The notes beneath the pieces are model-generated. The model worked only from the letters and a program-made list of their open reading frames with translations, had not been told where the DNA came from and ran no database searches. Shown here in pieces: positions 16,945 to 25,166 of a stretch of DNA of 64,000 nucleotides. The DNA is from an uncultured Rhizobium sp. (lineage in GTDB: Bacteria; Pseudomonadota; Alphaproteobacteria; Rhizobiales; Rhizobiaceae). Both the position numbers and the translations under genes were made by a program. Each line of letters opens with the position of its first letter. Position 1 is the stretch's first letter. The stretch spans positions 62,001-126,000 of the forward strand of contig CAMFIE010000003.1 of the NCBI GenBank assembly GCA_945952315.1, in the 5' to 3' direction.

Positions 16945-16976
16945 ATGGCGGCGAGGCATGATCGACCCGCCGCCAT
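16945..16976 (-). terminator. Probable terminator of the DUF4189 gene
   Basis: ATGGCGGCG (16945-16953) pairs with CGCCGCCAT (16968-16976). Read on the minus strand, the hairpin follows the stop at 16986 and is followed by GGAATTTTG. It would also insulate pntA, which starts at 16724. Confidence 0.6.
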
Positions 16977-16985
16977 CGCGGGATA

Positions 16986-17369
16986 TTATTCCGCGTTGCA
17001 GTCCGAAGTCAGGACTTCGCAGCCATCGCTGCCACAGGCATTCTTGGCTCCGGCTTCTGCTTCTTCCTTGGTGGGCGCCTTGCCCCAGGTGATCTTCTTG
17101 CCATCGGTTGCGAGCGCGCCGCACTGTTCGTAGGTCATCGCCTGCGTGCAGGCCGTACCGCCGGCCTCTTCACAGAACTTCTTGGCATTGTCGATGGCTT
17201 CCTGCTCGCTATCGCCGCCGCCGATGCCATAGGCCGGCTCCTTCGTGCCATCCTGCGTATCAACAAAATAGGCGCCCCATTTGAAGTCGGACGCAAGAAC
17301 GGGAGCAGAGGACGCGATCATGACGGCGGCAAGGCCAAAGAAAGCGGAGCGAAGGAGATGTCGGGACAT
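16986..17369 (-). CDS. Secreted DUF4189-type small Cys-rich protein
   Basis: A 127-residue precursor with a signal peptide (MSRHLLRSAFFGLAAVMIASSAPVLA, cleavage near ASD). The mature part has the DUF4189 pattern: WGAYFVDTQDG then AYGIGGGDSEQEAIDNAKKFCEEAGGTACTQAMTYEQCGALA and a second half with AKNACGSDGCEVLTSDC. Six to seven cysteines are spaced for disulfide bonds in the periplasm or outside the cell. The domain's biochemical role is not known. It is monocistronic, with an AT-rich upstream region at 17370-17460. Confidence 0.75.
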   Translation of the reverse strand: MSRHLLRSAFFGLAAVMIASSAPVLASDFKWGAYFVDTQDGTKEPAYGIGGGDSEQEAIDNAKKFCEEAGGTACTQAMTYEQCGALATDGKKITWGKAPTKEEAEAGAKNACGSDGCEVLTSDCNAE

Positions 17370-17460
17370 GGAAACCTCGAGAGTGGGGACGATGAAGCCC
17401 GCAAGCTATTGTTGATGAAACTTATTTTCAAGGAACATTATTAGGACATTCGGAGGTAGT

Positions 17461-18120
17461 TTATCCCGATTTATGACGCGAAAAGGTTGCAAGCACGGCC
17501 CGCTCCGAGTGGGCGAGATAGGCCTCCAGCAAACTGTGCGCCCTGCTGATTTCGCCACTTCGCAGCGCCTCAAGCAGATCCGCATTGGCCTTTATGAAAG
17601 GGGCATGCAGGGGAGCGCCATCCCCGAGCTGGCCAAAAACCAGACGCAATTCTGCAAGGACCAGATCGAACCGGGAAGAAAGCCGCGGACTATCGGCAAG
17701 CGACACCATCGCCCGGTGAAATTCCATGTTGAGCGTCCCGACCTGAGCCCAGTCACCCCTTGCGCCTGCCGCCTCCGCCTCCCGAACCAGAGTGTCCATG
17801 CGCTTCAGAGCCGGATGTTCGGGAACTGCGGCAGCCAGCACGCCTTTCTGGATCACCGATCGCACCCGGTAGAGATCGATCACATCCGCTTCACCGGGGG
17901 AGACGACGAAGACGCCGCGGTTCGGATGATGCACGATCAGGCCTTCGCTGGTCAAAATGCGAAAAGCCTCCCTGAGACTGTTGCGAGAGACCGAAAACCG
18001 TTCGGCCATCTGCTGCTCAGACAGCCGTTCGCCGGGACGGAATGCACCGGCGATCAGACGCTCGCGAATTATGGCAGCAATTCTGGCGGAAAGAGCCATG
18101 GCCCCGGTTTCGCGCTCCAT
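17461..18120 (-). CDS. GntR-family (FadR/FCD-type) transcriptional regulator
   Basis: A 219-residue protein from ATG 18120, supported by AAGGACGG eight to nine nt upstream. A TTG farther upstream would lie inside a palindromic operator and is rejected. The N-terminal winged helix-turn-helix (LSARIAAIIRERLIAGAFRPGERLSEQQMAERFSVSRNSLREAFRILTSEGLIVHHPNRGVFVV) is followed by an all-helical FCD ligand domain (DLYRVRSVIQKG, NMEFHRAMVSLADSPRL). FCD domains bind small carboxylates, often with a metal held by Asp/His residues. The gene is divergent from the pxpA operon and probably controls it in response to a related acid or lactam. Confidence 0.87.
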   Translation of the reverse strand: MERETGAMALSARIAAIIRERLIAGAFRPGERLSEQQMAERFSVSRNSLREAFRILTSEGLIVHHPNRGVFVVSPGEADVIDLYRVRSVIQKGVLAAAVPEHPALKRMDTLVREAEAAGARGDWAQVGTLNMEFHRAMVSLADSPRLSSRFDLVLAELRLVFGQLGDGAPLHAPFIKANADLLEALRSGEISRAHSLLEAYLAHSERAVLATFSRHKSG

Positions 18121-18160
18121 TTTCACCGTCCTTGTTTTTGCTCTTGCGTCTGCGGCAGAA

Positions 18161-18171
18161 TTGTTGAACAA
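18161..18171. promoter_or_regulatory. Probable GntR operator TTGTTGAACAA
   Basis: A perfect 5-1-5 palindrome between the divergent GntR gene (start 18120) and pxpA (start 18223). A second half-site, TCAACAA, occurs about 20 bp further right, at 18186-18192. Its size and position fit an operator of the adjacent FCD-type regulator. Confidence 0.6.
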
Positions 18172-18222
18172 TCCATATCATATCACTCAACAAAATCCAG
18201 CATGCTTTTTCCGGAGTGAACC

Positions 18223-18999
18223 ATGAGCGGTGCAAAACCCGTAACCATCGATCTCAACAGCGATCTGGGTGAAAGCTTCGGCCCCTGGCCGATGGGTGAC
18301 GACGTATCAATGCTTGGCATTGTCACCAGCGCCAATATCGCCTGCGGCTTTCACGCAGGCGATCCGGCCGGCATTCTGAAGGTTCTGAAGGAAGCGACCC
18401 GTCGCAACGTTTGCGTCGGCGCCCATGTCGGCTATCGCGATCTGGTCGGCTTTGGCAGACGCAATATGGATCCCTCGAGCGAGGAACTGGTGGGTGATAC
18501 GATCTACCAGATCGGTGCTCTCATGGCGCTGGCGAGAGCCGCCGGAACGACAGTGCGCTATGTAAAGCCGCATGGCGCCCTTTATAACACCATAGCAAGC
18601 GATGCGCGGCAGGCAGCGGACGTGATTGCGGCAATCAAGGCCGTGGATCCCAGCCTCGTGCTGATGGCTCTTTCGGGTGCGCCGATCGTGCGGCAGGCGC
18701 GTGAAGCAGGCTTGACCGTGACCTGCGAAGTCTTTGCCGACCGCGCCTATAATCCCGATGGCTCGCTGGTGAGCCGCAGGCTCGAGGGCTCTGTCATCCA
18801 TGATCCGGAGGTCATTTGCGAGCGCATGCTCAGACTTGTCCGCGACGGTGTGATCCGCGCTGTCGATGGAAGTGATCTTGCGCTTGAGGCGCAATCGATC
18901 TGCGTCCACGGCGACAATCCGGCAGCGGTGGCGATTGCCCGCAGCCTCCGGGAGCACCTGCAGGCGCAGGGGATCACACTTTCGCCCTTTGCTGCCTGA
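18223..18999 (+). CDS. pxpA: 5-oxoprolinase subunit A (LamB/YcsF family)
   Basis: A 258-residue cytoplasmic protein with the family motifs in order: [11 protein letters not shown] near the N-terminus, [27 protein letters not shown] and VKPHGALYN. PxpA with PxpB and PxpC forms the ATP-dependent prokaryotic 5-oxoprolinase that opens pyroglutamate to glutamate. The second segment reads GAHVGYRD rather than the common GAHPSYPD, a small deviation in a conserved loop. It is the first gene after the GntR operator region and is followed by the fused pxpBC after 12 bp. Confidence 0.92.
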   Translation: MSGAKPVTIDLNSDLGESFGPWPMGDDVSMLGIVTSANIACGFHAGDPAGILKVLKEATRRNVCVGAHVGYRDLVGFGRRNMDPSSEELVGDTIYQIGALMALARAAGTTVRYVKPHGALYNTIASDARQAADVIAAIKAVDPSLVLMALSGAPIVRQAREAGLTVTCEVFADRAYNPDGSLVSRRLEGSVIHDPEVICERMLRLVRDGVIRAVDGSDLALEAQSICVHGDNPAAVAIARSLREHLQAQGITLSPFAA

Positions 19000-19011
19000 C
19001 CGGAGCGACGC

Positions 19012-20583
19012 ATGCGCCTTCTGCCCGCCGGCACCGATCGTCTGATGGTGGAACTATCCGGACTTTCCGAGACACTTTCGCTTTTTGACCAGCTTTACGA
19101 ATATCCTCCGCTCGGCCTTCTGGAGGCCATTCCGGCTGCGCGCACCGTGATGCTGCGCTTTGACCCGACGGTGACCAGCCGTCCGCAGCTTGCCGCGCAT
19201 CTCGCAACGCTCGATCTTTCAAAGCCGACGGCGCGAAGCGGCCGGGAGATTGAAATCCCGGTCATCTATGACGGAGAGGATCTCGCGGAAGTCGCCGATC
19301 ATCTCGGCTGGAGCGTCGACGAGCTGATCGGACGCCACAGGGCAGCGACCTATACGGTGGCCTTCACCGGTTTTGCGCCGGGATTTGCCTATATGCACGG
19401 GGATGATCCGGATTTCGACGTGCCACGCCGAAAGAGCCCGCGGCTGCGCATTCCTGCAGGATCGGTTGCGATTGCCGGAACCTTTTGCGGCATCTATCCC
19501 TCCGACAGCCCGGGCGGATGGCAACTGCTCGGACGAACGCCGCTTGCCATGTGGGATCTCGCCCGGTCGCGCCCTGCCCTGCTCGCGCCCGGCGACCGGG
19601 TGCGTTTCGTGGCGTTCAAGGATGCCTTCACGGCACCGGTTTCTGTGCCCGTGCCCGCATCAGAAGTTGCAGCACAGGAGACCTGCCTCACCGTCACCAG
19701 GGCGGACAGGCCCGCACTGTTTCAGGACAGGGGGCGTGAAGGCCGCGCCGATCAGGGAGTTTCGGCCTCCGGTGCGCTCGATCGCTCAGCGCTTGCCGAA
19801 GCCAATATGTGCGTCGGCAATCCACCCGATGCCGCGGGGCTGGAAATCACCTATGGCGGCTTTGCTCTGAAGGCCGAGCGGCCGCTCGTTCTCGCGATAA
19901 CCGGAGCAGAGGTGCCGCTTCAGATCGAAACCGTGGATGGCCGCCACCTCTCCGCCCCTTTCCATCACCCCTTTGCGATCGATCCCGGGGAAAGCCTGAC
20001 GCTTGAGGCACCGAAGGCCGGCATGCGCAGCTATCTGGCACTGCGGGGCGGTTTTTCGGTTGAAACCGTGCTCGGTTCGGCGTCCACCGATGCGCTTGCG
20101 AAACTCGGTCCCGCAGACGTCACGGCCGGAACCCGGCTTCGGGCAGGTCAACTGGCTGTGACAGCGGTCGATCCATACCGGAAACCCGTTTTTGCACTGC
20201 CTGTGGCGGATACGCATGTGACGCTTGATATCGTACCCGGACCCCGCACGGACTGGTTCGAGGATGAAGCGATGCGAGTGCTGCAGGAAGAAGACTGGCT
20301 GGTGACGCCGCAATCAAACCGCATCGGGATCCGGCTTTCAGGGGAACGGCCGCTGCCGCGCCGCATCACCGGCGAACTTCCTTCGGAAGCCACCGCGCCC
20401 GGCGCCCTGCAGGTGCCCCATTCCGGTCAGCCGGTGCTGTTTCTCGCCGATCATCCGCTGACCGGCGGTTACCCGGTCATTGCCGTGGTTGCAACGCACC
20501 ATCTCGATCTCGCAGGCCAATTGCCGATTGGCACCCGGCTTCGCTTCCGCCCGATATCCCCTTTCGATCCCCAGGAGATCTGA
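19012..20583 (+). CDS. pxpBC: Fused 5-oxoprolinase subunits B and C (KipI-KipA; carboxyltransferase-like)
   Basis: A 523-residue fusion. Residues about 1-205 are the KipI/PxpB (AHS1) domain with TVAFTGFAPGFAYMHG and VPRRKSPRLRIPAGSVAIAG. Residues about 222-515 are the KipA/PxpC (AHS2) domain with RPALFQDRGREGRADQGVSASGALDRSA and LAITGAEVPLQI. The two domains also make up the carboxyltransferase part of urea carboxylase. Here the next gene encodes a biotin carboxylase-BCCP, so the set could act as a biotin-dependent amide or lactam carboxylase as well as an oxoprolinase. It ends 3 bp before the ATG of the biotin carboxylase gene. Confidence 0.9.
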   Translation: MRLLPAGTDRLMVELSGLSETLSLFDQLYEYPPLGLLEAIPAARTVMLRFDPTVTSRPQLAAHLATLDLSKPTARSGREIEIPVIYDGEDLAEVADHLGWSVDELIGRHRAATYTVAFTGFAPGFAYMHGDDPDFDVPRRKSPRLRIPAGSVAIAGTFCGIYPSDSPGGWQLLGRTPLAMWDLARSRPALLAPGDRVRFVAFKDAFTAPVSVPVPASEVAAQETCLTVTRADRPALFQDRGREGRADQGVSASGALDRSALAEANMCVGNPPDAAGLEITYGGFALKAERPLVLAITGAEVPLQIETVDGRHLSAPFHHPFAIDPGESLTLEAPKAGMRSYLALRGGFSVETVLGSASTDALAKLGPADVTAGTRLRAGQLAVTAVDPYRKPVFALPVADTHVTLDIVPGPRTDWFEDEAMRVLQEEDWLVTPQSNRIGIRLSGERPLPRRITGELPSEATAPGALQVPHSGQPVLFLADHPLTGGYPVIAVVATHHLDLAGQLPIGTRLRFRPISPFDPQEI

Positions 20584-20586
20584 GTG

Positions 20587-22314
20587 ATGAAAAAGCTGCT
20601 CGTCGCAAACCGGGGAGAAATCGCGCTGCGCATCATCCGCGCCGCCCGCGATTACGGCATATTGTCCGTTGCCGTCTATTCCGATGCCGATATGGGCGCC
20701 CTTCCGATGCGCATGGCGGATGAGGCCTATGGTCTCGGCCCCGGCCGCCCTGCGGATACCTATCTGAATATCGAAAAGATCATCGCGCTTGCGCTGAAGT
20801 CGGGCGCGGATGCCGTCCATCCGGGCTACGGCTTTCTGTCGGAGCGCGCCGAATTTGCGAAAGCTGTGATCGATGCCGGGCTCATCTGGGTCGGTCCGAA
20901 GCCGGAAGTGATCACCACGCTGGGCGACAAGGTGAAGGCGCGTGCCCTCGCGAGAAAAGTCGGCGCACCGCTTGTGAAGGGCTCTGCCGGACCCCTCGCC
21001 TCGGCTGCAGAAGCCTACAGCTTTGCCCGTGAGGTCGGCCTTCCCATTGCGATCAAGGCTGCCCATGGCGGTGGCGGACGCGGCATGAAAGTGGTCGAGC
21101 GGCTGGAGGACGTGGAAGCGCTTTTTCATTCCGCCGTGCGCGAGGCGGAAGAGGCCTTTGGCAGGGGGGAATGCTATGGCGAGCAGTTTCTCGCCCGGCC
21201 GCGGCATGTGGAAGCCCAGGTGCTGGCCGATCAGTTCGGCCAAGTTCTCGTGCTCGGCACCCGAGATTGCACGCTGCAAAGACGGAACCAGAAGCTGGTC
21301 GAGGAAGCGCCCGCACCCTTCCTGAGCGAGGATCAGCGTGACCGCATGCACACAGCCGCCGCAGCCATTTGCCGGGAGGCAGGATACACGGGTGCCGCAA
21401 CCGTGGAATTCCTGCTGTCCGAGGATGGTGCGCTTTCATTTCTTGAGGTCAATACACGGTTGCAGGTCGAACATCCGGTCACGGAAGAGACAACCGGCGT
21501 GGATATCGTGCTGGAGCAATTGCGGATTGCCGATGGCCAGCCGCTTTCGCTGCTTGAAACGCCCGCGCCGCGCGGCCATTCCATCGAGTTTCGCATCAAT
21601 GCGGAAGACCCGGCTCGCGGCTTCCTGCCGACACCTGGAGCGATCAGCCGTTTCCGCCCGCCATCCGGTCCGGGCATCCGGCTGGAGACGGGGGTGGAGG
21701 AAGGATCGCTGATCCCCGGTATCTACGATTCCCTCATGGCCAAGCTGGTGGTCACCGGAAACAGCCGCGAACAGGCACTGGCCCGGGCGCGCCGGGCACT
21801 TCAGGAATTCGAGATCGAGGGTGTGGCGAGCGTTCTGCCCTTCCATCGCGCGGTGCTGGAGGAAGAGGCCTTCACCGGAGCAAAGGGGCTCTCTGTTCAT
21901 ACCGGGTGGATCGAAAGCGAATTCCAGTTGCCGCAGGGACATGACCAACCACATCCACGCGTGGAAGCGGTCAATCCGGAAATGGTGCATACGTTGATCG
22001 AGATCGATGGAAAGCGGCATCGGATCGGCCTTCCTTCCGCCCTGTTTTCAGGCTTTGCGGCGCCTGCCCAGTCGCGCGCGGAGGTGGAACCGTCCGTTGA
22101 TCCGGACGCCGTGCTTTCACCCATTCCCGGCACGTTACAGACCTGGCTGGTTGCCGATGGCGCCGTGGTCACTGCTGGCGAGGCGATTGCAGTGATCGAG
22201 GCGATGAAGATGGAAACGCGGGTGACAGCTTCCCGCAACGGACGGATCGAATGCGCGGTTGCTCCGGGCGCAACCGTCAGCACCCGCACCCTGCTCGCCC
22301 GGATCCGTTCCTGA
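20587..22314 (+). CDS. Biotin carboxylase with C-terminal biotinyl domain
   Basis: A 575-residue protein. Biotin carboxylase occupies residues 1 to about 450: KLLVANRGEIALRIIRA, ATP-grasp loop HGGGGRGMK at about 160-168, RDCTLQRRNQK, and EVNTRLQVEHPVTE with catalytic Arg and Glu. A biotinyl carrier domain ends the chain, with the EAMKME motif whose Lys (about residue 541) receives biotin. It carboxylates its own biotin using ATP and bicarbonate. No acyl-CoA carboxyltransferase is nearby. The adjacent PxpBC, homologous to the urea-carboxylase transferase domain, is the likely acceptor side. GTG at 20584 is an alternative start one codon upstream. Confidence 0.88.
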   Translation: MKKLLVANRGEIALRIIRAARDYGILSVAVYSDADMGALPMRMADEAYGLGPGRPADTYLNIEKIIALALKSGADAVHPGYGFLSERAEFAKAVIDAGLIWVGPKPEVITTLGDKVKARALARKVGAPLVKGSAGPLASAAEAYSFAREVGLPIAIKAAHGGGGRGMKVVERLEDVEALFHSAVREAEEAFGRGECYGEQFLARPRHVEAQVLADQFGQVLVLGTRDCTLQRRNQKLVEEAPAPFLSEDQRDRMHTAAAAICREAGYTGAATVEFLLSEDGALSFLEVNTRLQVEHPVTEETTGVDIVLEQLRIADGQPLSLLETPAPRGHSIEFRINAEDPARGFLPTPGAISRFRPPSGPGIRLETGVEEGSLIPGIYDSLMAKLVVTGNSREQALARARRALQEFEIEGVASVLPFHRAVLEEEAFTGAKGLSVHTGWIESEFQLPQGHDQPHPRVEAVNPEMVHTLIEIDGKRHRIGLPSALFSGFAAPAQSRAEVEPSVDPDAVLSPIPGTLQTWLVADGAVVTAGEAIAVIEAMKMETRVTASRNGRIECAVAPGATVSTRTLLARIRS

Positions 22315-22347
22315 CCATACCCCTACCCTATCGAACCGGAGCTCGTC

Positions 22348-23208
22348 ATGAAGCCGCAACCGATTACCCGAGAACCCGAAGATGCAAACGCCCGCCGGGC
22401 GGTAAAGCCGGTCATCTGCTATCCGGTCGAAACACTGCCGCGTCCCGATCTTTCCGCCTATCGGGCGCTGCGCAACGACATGGAGCTGATCGAGCGGGTG
22501 GTGATCCCGCCACGGGAGGCCCGGACCTGGACGGTTCCGGCGGGCCATTTTTTCCGGCTGATCTGTTCGGAAGGACCGCAGGTGGGCGATCTCAACCTGT
22601 TCAACGCCCAAAATCTCGAAGAGCGCTTCTATTCCGGCAAGACGCGGGCACTGAATGGGACGCATGTGGGCTTGGGCGATCAGCTGTTTTCCAACTTCCC
22701 CCATATGCGGCCCATCGCCACCATCACCCACGATACACTCGACTGGTATGGCTTTGATGCCTTTGGCGGCGCAGTCCATGATGTGATCGGCACACGCTGC
22801 GATCCCTATACCCACAACCTGCTCAGCCATGGCGGACAGTATCACCATTGCTGCCATTCCAACCTGACCCGCGCCTTTGCCGAAAAGACCGGAAAGGCAC
22901 CGGCGGAGGCTTCAACCTATATTCATGATGTCCTGAACGTCTTCATGTGCACCGGTTTTACCCGCGATACGGGCCAGTATTTCATGAAGGCAAGCCCGGT
23001 CCGTCCGGGAGATTACCTGGAATTCTTCGCGGAAATCGATCTTCTGGGCTGCATGTCCGCCTGCCCAGGCGGCGATTGCTCGAGCGAACACTCTTCAGAC
23101 CAGGCGGTGTGCCATCCGCTGGTGGTGGAAGTCTACCGTCCGGCAGGGCGCCCGGAGGGCTGGGTGCCGCCAGCCCTCAATGGCTATGACGGCAGCCACG
23201 GCCTGTAA
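22348..23208 (+). CDS. DUF1989 protein (urea carboxylase-associated family)
   Basis: A 286-residue single-domain protein. Cys residues at about 151, 168/169, 235, 239 and 244 (GTRCDPYTHN, YHHCCHSNL, GCMSACPGGDC) resemble the metal-binding cysteines of DUF1989 proteins, which include carboxyguanidine deiminases linked to guanidine/urea carboxylases and the N-terminal domain of TMAO demethylase. It ends the pxpA-pxpBC-carboxylase operon, 33 bp after the carboxylase. It probably hydrolyses or deaminates the carboxylated product, but the substrate is unknown. Its stop abuts the stop of the convergent MFS gene. Confidence 0.78.
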   Translation: MKPQPITREPEDANARRAVKPVICYPVETLPRPDLSAYRALRNDMELIERVVIPPREARTWTVPAGHFFRLICSEGPQVGDLNLFNAQNLEERFYSGKTRALNGTHVGLGDQLFSNFPHMRPIATITHDTLDWYGFDAFGGAVHDVIGTRCDPYTHNLLSHGGQYHHCCHSNLTRAFAEKTGKAPAEASTYIHDVLNVFMCTGFTRDTGQYFMKASPVRPGDYLEFFAEIDLLGCMSACPGGDCSSEHSSDQAVCHPLVVEVYRPAGRPEGWVPPALNGYDGSHGL

Positions 23209-24441
23209 TCAGGCAGCTCTCGGCAGCCCCTCTGCCTCTTCTTCCCGCCGCACGGGCGGCGGGAAAGCAAGTGCCATGGCGGCAGCCCCGAGGCCAACGG
23301 CGGCAGAGGCGATGTAGAGCCAGTGATAGGTGCCATAGGTATCATAGAGCCAGCCGCCGCCAATCGGCCCGAAAGCCATGCCGACGCAGGATATCATCCC
23401 TGCAGCCCCCAGAACCGTGCCCATGAGCTGCGGGTTGAAATAGTCGCGGGCCATCACGGAATAAAGCGGCATCACACCGCCATAGGCCATTCCGAGCACT
23501 GCGGCCAGCATGTAAAACTGGTCGATCTGGTTGATATGCACATAGCTGTAGATGCCGAGCGCCTGCAGCATCAGTCCAGCGACCAGCACCTTGCGAACGC
23601 CCAGCCGGTCTGCCGCCAGGCCAAAGAAGAGCCGCCCGAAGAGACCAGCGACCCCTTCCACACTGTAAATGCCCGCCGCAGCGATCGGTGTCGCGCCGCA
23701 GATCATCGCATAGCTTACCGTATGGAAGATCGGCCCGGAATGGGCCGCACAGCACAGAAAGAACGTGGCTGAAAGCACGATGAATTGCGGTGTCTTCACC
23801 ACGGATGCGAAGGATGTGGAGGTGCTGTCAGGTGCATCACCGGCAGGCACGGTATCCGCGTTCATCGGCAACCCGACCAGCGGCGGTCGACGGATGAGCA
23901 ATGCGGTCGGCAGAAGTATGACAAGCGCGCCAAGCGCGATCATCAGCATGGCATTGCGCCAGCCATAGGACTGGATGAGCAAACTTGCGAAAGGTGTGAC
24001 GATCATCGGCGCAACGCCTGCTCCGACAGACACAAGAGAGACGGCGAGGCTGCGGTTCCTGTCGAACCATCCGACGGTTGCCGCCATGATCGGGGCAAAG
24101 AATGCGCCACCCGCGGCCCCGACCAGCCCGCCATAGGCGATCTGGAACAGCAACAGGTGCTGCGCGCGGCTTGCAATCACAAGGCCACCAGCCATCAGGA
24201 GCGAGGCAATCAACACCACCGGGCGTGCACCGATCCGGTCGCTCAGCGTGCCCCAGAAGAAACCTCCAAGCCCCATGGAGAGAAATCCGATGGTCATCGC
24301 AGCGGAAATGCCGGCATGGGTCCAGCCCGTGTCATCCGCAATCGGCTTCAGATAGACCGGCAGCGAAAACATCGCGCCCATCGCAACACAGGTGATTGCG
24401 GCGCCGGCAGCAACCACCACCCAGCCATAATGCCGTTCCAT
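23209..24441 (-). CDS. MFS transporter (OFA/monocarboxylate-like)
   Basis: A 410-residue protein of about 12 spans from ATG 24441 (MERHYGWVVVAAGA). The start HYGWVVVAAGAAI and the motif GFFWGTLSDRIGARPVVLIASLLMAGG (loop 2-3 motif A) are typical of the OFA/monocarboxylate branch of MFS carriers. A second D-R-x-G-x-R motif (FFGLAADRLGVRKVLVAG) marks the second half. It is convergent with the DUF1989/oxoprolinase operon and may import its organic-acid or lactam substrate. This is inferred only from position. Two palindromes lie upstream at 24488-24518. Confidence 0.8.
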   Translation of the reverse strand: MERHYGWVVVAAGAAITCVAMGAMFSLPVYLKPIADDTGWTHAGISAAMTIGFLSMGLGGFFWGTLSDRIGARPVVLIASLLMAGGLVIASRAQHLLLFQIAYGGLVGAAGGAFFAPIMAATVGWFDRNRSLAVSLVSVGAGVAPMIVTPFASLLIQSYGWRNAMLMIALGALVILLPTALLIRRPPLVGLPMNADTVPAGDAPDSTSTSFASVVKTPQFIVLSATFFLCCAAHSGPIFHTVSYAMICGATPIAAAGIYSVEGVAGLFGRLFFGLAADRLGVRKVLVAGLMLQALGIYSYVHINQIDQFYMLAAVLGMAYGGVMPLYSVMARDYFNPQLMGTVLGAAGMISCVGMAFGPIGGGWLYDTYGTYHWLYIASAAVGLGAAAMALAFPPPVRREEEAEGLPRAA

Positions 24442-24487
24442 CGTCCCATCCTCCCTTGCCCGCTTTGGCACACGGAGAGTGACACGC

Positions 24488-24518
24488 ACTTGCGTTTTTG
24501 CAAGTCTCAATAATTGAG
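24488..24518. promoter_or_regulatory. Tandem palindromes upstream of the MFS gene
   Basis: ACTTGC-N6-GCAAGT (24488-24505) is followed directly by the perfect palindrome CTCAAT-A-ATTGAG (24506-24518). They end about 47 bp upstream of the MFS start and look like adjoining operators. The regulator is not identifiable from position; neither matches the TTGTTGAACAA element near the GntR gene. Confidence 0.55.
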
Positions 24519-24838
24519 CCCTGTCAATCCGGATGACCGGCCGATGCGAGCGGGTTGCGAACGGAAAGTTCTGTCACTGGGCGCGCGGGACACGGGTCGC
24601 GCGGAGTAAGCAAAGGCGCTGCTTACAACCGGCAGCGACTGAAAGGCCTTGCGCGAAAGCGATGAGCGCTGCCCCACCACATCCGCCAGATAAAATGCAA
24701 TCAGGCGGACTGATCGCGTCCGCCTTCCGGGTGACAATTCTGTCTGAAATCATGGATCCGGACCGGTTCTCCGCCGCCAGCGAACCGGTCCGGTTGAAGA
24801 CGATCAGCGATGCCCGCCGCCGGGCAGAGCCCGATCGT
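24519..24838. other. Non-coding stretch with two strong hairpins
   Basis: No convincing gene is visible. The stretch contains the perfect 12-bp stem CCGGACCGGTTC/GAACCGGTCCGG (24758-24769 and 24782-24793, 12-nt loop) and TGCCCG-CCGC-CGGGCA (24811-24826), 13 bp past the stop of the small gene at 24839. The second may terminate that transcript although no T-run follows. Confidence 0.6.
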
Positions 24839-25000
24839 TCAATGAAGGGTTTCGGAGACTGTCTCGTCGCGCATCAGATCAAAGGCGCGATAAAGGGCCT
24901 CGACGACGATTTCCGTCAGCTCTTCACCGGTCATTTCCGCCAGCGAGAACCGGGTCGCGAGATCCTGCTGGTCGATGAGGTAATCTACCTGATTAGACAT
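24839..25000 (-). CDS. 53-residue small acidic protein (unknown)
   Basis: A short frame on the minus strand from ATG 25000 to TGA at 24839-24841. It begins MSNQVDYLIDQQDLATRFSL and continues with AEMTGEELTEIVVEALYRAF and DLMRDETVSETLH. A strong ribosome site (AGGGGGA) lies about 8 nt upstream. The composition (acidic, helical, no repeats, sensible codon use) is that of a real small protein rather than noise, and a hairpin follows the stop. It sits 167 bp downstream of thuB on the same strand. I do not recognise a family; an adaptor or regulator is possible but not shown. Confidence 0.6.
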   Translation of the reverse strand: MSNQVDYLIDQQDLATRFSLAEMTGEELTEIVVEALYRAFDLMRDETVSETLH

Positions 25001-25166
25001 ATCATTGTCCCCCTGCCTGCCGGATACATCCCGGCCACGCTTTGACGATAGGAAGACAAGATTGCGCGAAGCTTGCGGCTAGGTTGCGCGAGGCTTCCGC
25101 CTCCGGGCCGTCAAGATGCCCGGCGATGCCACCCGAAGGCAGCACCGCCGGACATTCCGGGAGGAA

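Noticed and set aside
17432-17460. General stress (GGAAC-N16/17-CGTT) promoter upstream of the DUF4189 gene
   Set aside because: A GGAAC is present on the plus strand, but no CGTT lies at the required distance and the orientation is wrong for the gene.
24514-24527. Second FNR-like box TTGAGCCCTGTCAA near the MFS gene
   Set aside because: It fits TTGA-N6-TCAA, but its left half is part of the perfect palindrome CTCAATAATTGAG and its inner bases are not the usual T/C and A/G pair, so it is probably coincidental.
24533-25045. 170-codon plus-strand frame across the small-protein region
   Set aside because: It runs across the hairpins and opposite the 53-residue frame, has no ribosome site of note and looks non-coding; the minus-strand frame has better support.
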